Shown here in pieces: positions 59,373 through 64,000 of a stretch of DNA of 64,000 bases. This DNA is from Rhizobium sp. (lineage in GTDB: Bacteria; Pseudomonadota; Alphaproteobacteria; Rhizobiales; Rhizobiaceae): the NCBI GenBank assembly GCA_027533385.1, contig JAPZUE010000009.1, positions 1 through 64,000 of the forward strand, read 5' to 3'. Both the position numbers and the translations under genes were made by a program. How positions within the stretch are numbered: the stretch's first letter is position 1; each line of letters starts with the position of its first letter. The notes beneath the pieces were generated by a model. That model did not search any database. It saw only the letters and a list, made by a program, of their open reading frames with translations, and was not told where the DNA came from.

Positions 59373-59981
59373 TCAGGCCTCCATCTCGCGGATCTTGGTC
59401 GTGCGCGGCAGCGCGATGAAGCGTCGACCTGCCGTCAGCACCAGGTCGACGCCGCGCGGGAACAGGGCGCGATTGTCGGCCCATTGGCGCAGGAAGGTTT
59501 CGGGCAGACCCTTCGGGGCGATCGTGGCGGTGTCGCGAATGCCTGGCCCGGTAAGTTGCAGTGGCTGGCCACCTTCGAGCGATGCGACCTCAACGACCAG
59601 TGTTGTCGAACGGTCCGGGTATTCCTGGGTTCCCAGTGCAAATTGTGCGAGCGACGGGAACGGTGCTCCCGCTTCGACGAAGGCGAATTTCGCATCGGTC
59701 TTGGCGGGCGTCAGGCTGGCGCCGGTGTGGAAGCCGATCCAGCCTGGCAGGGCGGATTTGGCGAGAACGGTCGTTACCCAGATCGGCGTGTCGTGGTCGC
59801 AGAGCGTCAGCAGCAGGGCGCCTGCCGCAATGCCCAGCGGTGCGGGTGGTGCGATGGCCACGTCGACCAAACCGATGCTGCCGGGACGGGCCATGGCGTC
59901 CATCACGCTGCGGAAGACGGTTTGAGCATGGGTGACGGCATCCGGGAAACCGCCGTCCAGGCTTTCAATGACGTCGAGCAT
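59373..59981 (-). CDS. phnH: C-P lyase subunit PhnH
   Basis: A 202-residue core subunit. GGFPDAVTHAQTVFRSVMDAMARPG is the conserved N-terminal block (residues about 10-34), and LTGPGI and FPRGVDLVLTAG lie toward the C-terminus. No catalytic motif; it is structural in the GHIJ complex. Its ATG overlaps the phnG stop by one base. Confidence 0.94.
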   Translation of the reverse strand: MLDVIESLDGGFPDAVTHAQTVFRSVMDAMARPGSIGLVDVAIAPPAPLGIAAGALLLTLCDHDTPIWVTTVLAKSALPGWIGFHTGASLTPAKTDAKFAFVEAGAPFPSLAQFALGTQEYPDRSTTLVVEVASLEGGQPLQLTGPGIRDTATIAPKGLPETFLRQWADNRALFPRGVDLVLTAGRRFIALPRTTKIREMEA

Positions 59982-60451
59982 CAGTCTTCTCCGCGAACCA
60001 TGGTGAAGAAATCGACCTTCGTGGCGGCCGTTTCGGCTTCGAGCCGTTCGGCTTCGGTCGCAAGGCGTATTTCGAGTGGCGTCAGGAGGCGGGTCTCAAG
60101 CAAGGCGCGGCCTGTTTCGTCCTGCGCCACGGCATCGAGAACGGCCGAGAGCTCGGCCGCCTTGCGGTCGGTTCCGAGGCGATAGCCGTGGCCTATCCGT
60201 CCGTCGGCGAGCCGCACGCTTGCCCGGCTAACGGTCGCCTCGCCGAGGTTGAATGGCGCACCGCCACCGCCGATACGGCCCTTGACCATGACGAGGCCGG
60301 TCTCGGGGCCGCGCAGGGCCGTGTGAGCCGGTGCCGGTTCGAACATGGAGAGTGCATCTTGAAGTTCGGCGAGCGTGGCCTTGGCCAGCAGATCGACGAT
60401 CCGCTTTCGATTGGCCTGTGCACCGGGGTCGATTTCGTTGGCTCTGTGCAT
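59981..60451 (-). CDS. phnG: C-P lyase subunit PhnG
   Basis: A 156-residue core subunit, first gene of the block. Conserved segments are LRGPETGLVMVKGRIGGGGAPFNLGEATVSRASVRL (about 47-80, given as family region) and GHGYRLGTDRKAAELSAVLDA. Its promoter lies in the 100-nt region shared with phnF, which holds two palindromes. Confidence 0.94.
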   Translation of the reverse strand: MHRANEIDPGAQANRKRIVDLLAKATLAELQDALSMFEPAPAHTALRGPETGLVMVKGRIGGGGAPFNLGEATVSRASVRLADGRIGHGYRLGTDRKAAELSAVLDAVAQDETGRALLETRLLTPLEIRLATEAERLEAETAATKVDFFTMVRGED

Positions 60452-60466
60452 TGTCAGTCCTCGAAA

Positions 60467-60484
60467 TGTCTAGTAATATAGACA
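60467..60484. promoter_or_regulatory. Palindrome 1 in the phnG-phnF divergent region (candidate PhnF operator)
   Basis: TGTCTA-GTAATA-TAGACA, a perfect 6-bp inverted repeat with a 6-bp spacer. It is 16 nt upstream of the phnG start. The GTCTA/TAGAC arms are like sites bound by HutC-type GntR regulators. Operator role inferred from position beside phnF. Confidence 0.62.
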
Positions 60485-60493
60485 ACCATACAA

Positions 60494-60510
60494 GTTACTG
60501 TATGAGTAAC
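60494..60510. promoter_or_regulatory. Palindrome 2 in the phnG-phnF divergent region
   Basis: GTTACT-GTATG-AGTAAC, a perfect 6-bp inverted repeat with a 5-bp spacer. An overlapping alternative fold, CATAC-N8-GTATG, spans 60487-60504. It lies 42 nt upstream of phnF, so it could serve PhnF autoregulation or mark a promoter. Confidence 0.55.
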
Positions 60511-60551
60511 GCGTGGTCGTGACAAGCTTGTGACAGGGAGCCGGTATTTCC

Positions 60552-61274
60552 GTGATGCAGAGACAGAAGGGCGTCGCCCTCTGGCGCCAGATTTCCGACC
60601 GGATCCGCGCCAATATTCTGGCAGGTCTCTATGACAAGACGGGCATGGTGCCGGCAGAAACCGCGCTGGCGGAGGAGTTCGGCGTCAACCGTCACACCGT
60701 GCGCGCGGCACTGGCGGCTCTTGCTCAAGAAGGCATTGTGCGTGCAGCCCAGGGGCGCGGCACGATGATTACCCAGCGCGACAAGTTCGATTTTCCGATC
60801 GGACGCCGCACCCGCTTCAGCGAGGGCATCGGCGAGCAGGCGCGGGACCTCAAGGGTATCCTGCTGTCGTCATCTCGTGAGGTTGCGACGCCCGAGATCA
60901 TCGAGCGACTGAAGCTTAATCCCGGTGACGAGGTCCTGAGGCTGGACGGGATCAGGAAGGCCGACGGACGTGCCGTCTCCCGGTCCACGATGTGGTTCCC
61001 TGCAGAGCGCTTCAAAGGCATCGACAAGGCCTTTGCCGAGACGGGCTCGATCACCCGAGCCCTCTCGCTGTCAGGTGTAGACGACTATCTGCGCGACGTG
61101 ACGGAGATCTCGGCTGTTCACGCTGAACCGGACGATGTCGCACATCTCGAACTGACCCCGGGTGCCATTGTTCTGGTCACGCGGGCCGTCAATACGGACC
61201 CGGAGGGCCGCCCGATCCAGTTCGCGATCACGCGATTCCCGGCGGATCGTGTTCAGTTCACGATCCGGAGTTGA
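60552..61274 (+). CDS. phnF: GntR-family (HutC/UTRA) phosphonate regulator PhnF
   Basis: A 240-residue regulator. The N-terminal GntR winged helix (about 8-75) has PAETALAEEFGVNRHTVRAALAALAQEGIV, and the C-terminal UTRA ligand domain (about 95-238) includes VSRSTMWFPAERF and IQFAITRFPADRVQF. Start is GTG 60552 or the adjacent ATG 60555. It faces phnG across two palindromes, as is usual for PhnF. Confidence 0.92.
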   Translation: MMQRQKGVALWRQISDRIRANILAGLYDKTGMVPAETALAEEFGVNRHTVRAALAALAQEGIVRAAQGRGTMITQRDKFDFPIGRRTRFSEGIGEQARDLKGILLSSSREVATPEIIERLKLNPGDEVLRLDGIRKADGRAVSRSTMWFPAERFKGIDKAFAETGSITRALSLSGVDDYLRDVTEISAVHAEPDDVAHLELTPGAIVLVTRAVNTDPEGRPIQFAITRFPADRVQFTIRS

Positions 61275-61308
61275 CGCGGTGTTGATTCAGACGACCTAAA
61301 CGGCTGCG

Positions 61309-61345
61309 AAATCAGGAGGTCGGCAGGATGCCAGCCTCCTGATTT
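61309..61345. terminator. Bidirectional stem-loop between phnF and the octad-repeat gene
   Basis: Perfect 11-bp stem AAATCAGGAGG (61309-61319) and CCTCCTGATTT (61335-61345). The 15-nt loop can form a further short stem. It lies between the stops of two convergent genes. T-runs are short, so efficiency is uncertain. Confidence 0.65.
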
Positions 61346-61350
61346 GTTGA

Positions 61351-64000
61351 TCAAACGGCCTGATAGGCGGCCAGGATCGCGGCGATCTGTTCCGGGCTCA
61401 GGTTGTTCGACTGGGTGGCCGTTATTGCCTGTAGCTGCGAGGTGGTCATGTTTGAGATCTGGCTTACCGTCAGGCCCGGCATTGCTTGCTGGCTCAAGGC
61501 CGCAAGATCTTCCGTCGAGAAGGTTCTCAGATTGTTGGCGCCGAGCGCGGTCAACTGCGCCGAGTTCAGCCCTGCCACCTGGGCTGGCGTGAATGCTTCC
61601 GCCTGGGCCGCCGTCATGACACCAATCTGAGCCACGGTCAGGCCACCGATGGCCTTGGGATCCATGGCTGCGACCTGGGACGTGCTCAGCCAACCCATCC
61701 GATCCGTGCCGAGGGTGGCCAGCTGGATGGCGTTCATCGCGCCGATCTGTGCGGTCGTCATGGCACCGAACTGTGCCTGGGTCATCGCCCTCAGCTGGTG
61801 ATAGGTGAGAGCCGAGACCTGGCCGGTTGTGAGTGCAGAGATCTGTTCAGGCTGCAATGTCGCAAAGATGGTGGGCGACAGGCCGCCGATGGCGCTTGGT
61901 GAGAGCGCCGCGATATCCGACGAGGTCAGGGTTTCCAGGGCGGTCTGGCTGAAGGCGGCGAGCTGGGTTGCGCTCAGTGCTCCAAACTGCGCGGATGTCA
62001 TCGCGTCGATCTGGCTGGGCGTCAGGGTGGCGATCTGCGCCGTGCTCAGGCCGGGAATGGCTCTTGCAGACAAGGCGGCGATCTGTGTCGTCGTCAGTGC
62101 GGAGATCGTCCCCGCACTGAGGGAGGCGACCTGGGTGGCCGTCAATGCGCCGATCTGCGTGGCGGTCATCACGCCGAGCTGATCCGGCCGCAACGCATTC
62201 AACTGGTCGAAGGTCAATGCGCCGATCTGCGCTGCAGTCAGCACGCCGATCTGTTCCTGGCTGAGCGCTGCAATATTGCCGGACGACAGGCCGGAGATCG
62301 CAGTCGGGGCAATTGCCGCCAGCTCCGCATTCGTGAGTGTCGCAAGCTGGGCTGCCGAGAGGGCGCCAATCTGGGTTGCCGAGAGTGCGCCTATCTGTGC
62401 CTGGCTGAGGCTCTCGATCTGCGTGGTCGACATGGATGCGATCTGCGATGCCGTCAGACCCGGTATGGTCTTGACGTTCAGAGCGGCAATCTTGTCGCTC
62501 GTCAGGGTGGCCAGACTGTCGTTCGACAGGGCTGCCACCTGCGTCGCGGTCAGGGCGCCGATCTGCGTTGTCGACAGCAGCGTTACCTGCTGCGGTGTCA
62601 ATGCGCCAACCTGGCTTGCGCTCAAGGCTGCAAGCTGGCTGGCCGTCATGGCGGTGATCTGGTCGGAGCCAAGGGCAGCGATCTGCTGGGGTGTCAGGCC
62701 GCCCATACCGGCCGCGCCAATTGCCGCGAATTTGGCAGCCGGGAGGTTGGAAAGCTGCGTGGGTGTCAGTGCCGCCACCTGGGTGGCGGTCAGGGCGCCC
62801 ATCTGCGCCGTCGTCAAGGCTTCAATCTGGTTGGTCGACAGTGCTGCGATCTGGGTCGTCGACAGGGCTGCCACGGCGGTCGTGCTCAGGGCTGCGATCT
62901 GCTCCTGCGACATCACGCCGAGTGCCGCCGTGGTCAGTGCCGCTGCCTGGGTCGCACCCAAGCCCGCGATCTGCTTGGTGCTCAGTGCGTCAACCTGTGT
63001 TGCGGTCAGTGCGCCGATCTGCTGAGCGCTCATGGCGCCCAGCTGGGCCGGCGTCAGGGCTGCGACCTGATCCAGGTTCAGGGCTGCGATCGTCTCGGTG
63101 TCGAGGCCGCTCAGAGCACCGGTTGTGATTGCGGCGATTTCCGTCGGTTGGAAAGCCAGGATATCCGCGTTGCGCATGACGCTCAGCTGTTCGGCGGTGA
63201 GACCGGAGATCTGTGTCGCCGTCATCGCTTCAATCTGACTGGATGACAGGGCCGCAATCTGATCCGTGCTCAGGGCCGAAATGGTGCGCGCGGAAAGCCC
63301 GGCGATCTGCTCGCGTGACAGGGAGGCGATGTTGCTCGGAGACAGCGAGGCGATCTGGGCTGCCGTTACGGCCTGAAGCTGGGTCGCGCTCAGCGAGGCA
63401 AGCTGGGTCGGTGTGAAGGCAACAACCTGCTCATTCTTCATCGCTGCGATCTGCGCGGTCGTCAGGCGGGCGATCTGCTCGAGGCTCAGGCTGTCGATCT
63501 TGCCGGCAGAGATCGAGGAGATCGCGCTGGTCGAGATTGCGGCTATTTCGGCCGGGGAAAGGGCTGCGAGCTGCGCTTCGGAGAGGGCACCGATCTGCGC
63601 GCCGCTCATCCTGGCAATCTGCGCCGATGTCAGGCCTTCGATCTGGCTGTCATCAAGCGCCTCGATCTGGTCGGTTGTCAGACCGGTGATGGACGTTGGC
63701 GATATCGCCCCGAGCTGGGCGGGAGACCAGGCCTTGACCGCCGTGACGGACATTGCCGTCAGCTGCGCGGCACTAAAGGCTGCGATCTGCCCGGTGGTCA
63801 TGGCTTCCGTCTGGAACGCCGTCAGACCGGCAACCTGTTCGGCTTTCAGTGCCCTGATCTGGGTCGTGGTCAGCGCGGCGATCTGATCCGGCGCCAAAGC
63901 GCTCATGCGCTCTGCCGGAAGGCCGGTGATACCCTTGGCGCTTATCGCCGCGATCTTGGTTGGCGTCATGGAGGTGATCGCCTCTGCAGGCAGCGCGGCG
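61351..64000 (-). CDS. Giant octapeptide-repeat protein, 5' end cut by window edge
   Basis: At least 882 residues are encoded; the frame stays open past the right edge, so the start is missing, and the Met at 63967-63969 is internal. The visible part is 109 gap-free octads of form [ST]-x-x-Q-[ILV]-x-[AG]-[LM], ending LAAYQAV. Counting from the internal Met gives 108 octads. Gln occupies position 4 in 73 of these. Cys is absent, aromatics and basic residues are rare. No known domain, signal peptide or secretion signal is visible. The [ST]xx[QE] pattern resembles helix N-capping, so a solenoid of short helices is possible. I do not recognise the family and assign no function. Confidence 0.85.
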   Translation of the reverse strand, partial: AALPAEAITSMTPTKIAAISAKGITGLPAERMSALAPDQIAALTTTQIRALKAEQVAGLTAFQTEAMTTGQIAAFSAAQLTAMSVTAVKAWSPAQLGAISPTSITGLTTDQIEALDDSQIEGLTSAQIARMSGAQIGALSEAQLAALSPAEIAAISTSAISSISAGKIDSLSLEQIARLTTAQIAAMKNEQVVAFTPTQLASLSATQLQAVTAAQIASLSPSNIASLSREQIAGLSARTISALSTDQIAALSSSQIEAMTATQISGLTAEQLSVMRNADILAFQPTEIAAITTGALSGLDTETIAALNLDQVAALTPAQLGAMSAQQIGALTATQVDALSTKQIAGLGATQAAALTTAALGVMSQEQIAALSTTAVAALSTTQIAALSTNQIEALTTAQMGALTATQVAALTPTQLSNLPAAKFAAIGAAGMGGLTPQQIAALGSDQITAMTASQLAALSASQVGALTPQQVTLLSTTQIGALTATQVAALSNDSLATLTSDKIAALNVKTIPGLTASQIASMSTTQIESLSQAQIGALSATQIGALSAAQLATLTNAELAAIAPTAISGLSSGNIAALSQEQIGVLTAAQIGALTFDQLNALRPDQLGVMTATQIGALTATQVASLSAGTISALTTTQIAALSARAIPGLSTAQIATLTPSQIDAMTSAQFGALSATQLAAFSQTALETLTSSDIAALSPSAIGGLSPTIFATLQPEQISALTTGQVSALTYHQLRAMTQAQFGAMTTAQIGAMNAIQLATLGTDRMGWLSTSQVAAMDPKAIGGLTVAQIGVMTAAQAEAFTPAQVAGLNSAQLTALGANNLRTFSTEDLAALSQQAMPGLTVSQISNMTTSQLQAITATQSNNLSPEQIAAILAAYQAV
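61375..63966 (-). repeat. Tandem octads organised in 17-unit (136-aa, 408-bp) super-repeats
   Basis: Numbering octads from the internal Met, unit k covers 24 nt down from 63966. Units line up with period 17. Full copies counted from unit 2 lie at 63942-63535, 63534-63127, 63126-62719, 62718-62311, 62310-61903 and 61902-61495, with a partial copy at 61494-61375. In classes 4-9 and 13-16 position 4 is always Gln (63 of 63 units). All 35 non-Gln units fall in classes 17, 1-3 and 10-12. Class 1 has a charged residue at position 4 and AA at 6-7 in 7 of 7. Class 14 has an acid at position 6 in 6 of 6. Read directly from the translation. Confidence 0.9.

Noticed and set aside
57903..60185. 760-codon plus-strand frame over phnJ, phnI, phnH and phnG
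   Set aside because: Crosses four recognised minus-strand genes in shadow phase; only the short frame at 58061-58258 in the real gap is kept.
62276..63025. Plus-strand frames opposite the octad array (also 61403-61630, 61805-62182, 63413-63886)
   Set aside because: A repetitive gene gives repetitive open shadows; these lack starts with ribosome sites.
61375..63966. 24-bp periodic DNA as a possible CRISPR array
   Set aside because: There are no unique spacers; the periodicity is the codon-level image of an octapeptide repeat, in frame throughout.
63967..63969. Met at 63969 as start of the octad protein
   Set aside because: The frame and the octad pattern continue upstream (PAEAITSM and before) to the window edge, so this Met is internal.
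61351..64000. TAL-effector-like repeats (units such as TPAQVAGL recall the first helix of TALE repeats)
   Set aside because: TALE units are 33-35 residues with a base-specifying pair; here the unit is 8 residues and the super-period is 136.

Overview
The window reads as chromosomal DNA of a Rhizobiaceae-type alphaproteobacterium (Rhizobium/Agrobacterium relatives). This rests on gene content and order (glnK-amtB-ftsK-lolA; obgE-proB-proA-nadD-rsfS-rlmH-envC-ctpA-rppH; rplU-rpmA; imuA-imuB-dnaE2), a SAM-II riboswitch in front of metA, a GTTC-N7-GTTC LexA operator, an Irr-type iron box and a CtrA-type TTAA-N7-TTAA box. It is high-GC and densely coding. I saw no integrase, transposase, rRNA or CRISPR array. 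One tRNA (Gly, GCC) is present. || Layout. 1-4800: palindromic intergenic repeats, SAM-II riboswitch and metA, a vWA (CoxE-like) protein, aldose epimerase, tRNA-Gly, and a prolyl-tRNA editing protein. 4850-9020: a CnoX-type thioredoxin/TPR protein, a LON-substrate-binding-domain protein, a Trm112-like protein, a ubiquinone-type hydroxylase and TesB thioesterase. 9030-16900: nitrogen-regulated glnK-amtB behind a sigma54 promoter, ftsK behind a CtrA-like box, lolA, exonuclease III, a cyclic-nucleotide-binding protein and an OmpR-class response regulator. 17000-26800: L,D-transpeptidase, aldo/keto reductase, SnoaL-like protein, a two-gene polar amino-acid ABC cassette without ATPase joined to a GT90 glycosyltransferase, ppk2, leuC, an EamA exporter, bacterioferritin with an Irr box, and Bfd. 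26850-32690: the SOS mutasome imuA-imuB-dnaE2. 32700-36500: metallopeptidase, an FtrA-like regulator divergent from a rhodanese with a shared inverted repeat, rppH and a YibQ-type deacetylase. 36500-47710: ctpA, envC, rlmH, rsfS, nadD, proA, proB, obgE, an EEP-family hydrolase, two GNAT acetyltransferases, rpmA and rplU. 47960-61280: a complete-looking C-P lyase (phosphonate) locus on the minus strand, phnGHI-JKL-acetyltransferase, then phnCDE1E2-DUF1045-phnMN, with phnF divergent. || 61351 to the right edge: the end of a large gene, cut by the window edge, that is built entirely of an 8-residue repeat. Reading it unit by unit shows a second level of order. The octads repeat with a period of 17 units (136 residues, 408 bp), with Gln at octad position 4 invariant in ten of the 17 positional classes and mostly absent in the other seven. 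I do not recognise this protein, and it is the strongest candidate here for something undescribed. || Other items of interest: a 65-residue membrane-protein gene antisense inside the phn operon, a PhnE2 with a very large extracytoplasmic insertion, a 2H-phosphoesterase (DUF1045) where no phnP is present, two palindromes between phnG and phnF, a probable CTG start for rsfS, and a 158-nt coding overlap of imuA and imuB.
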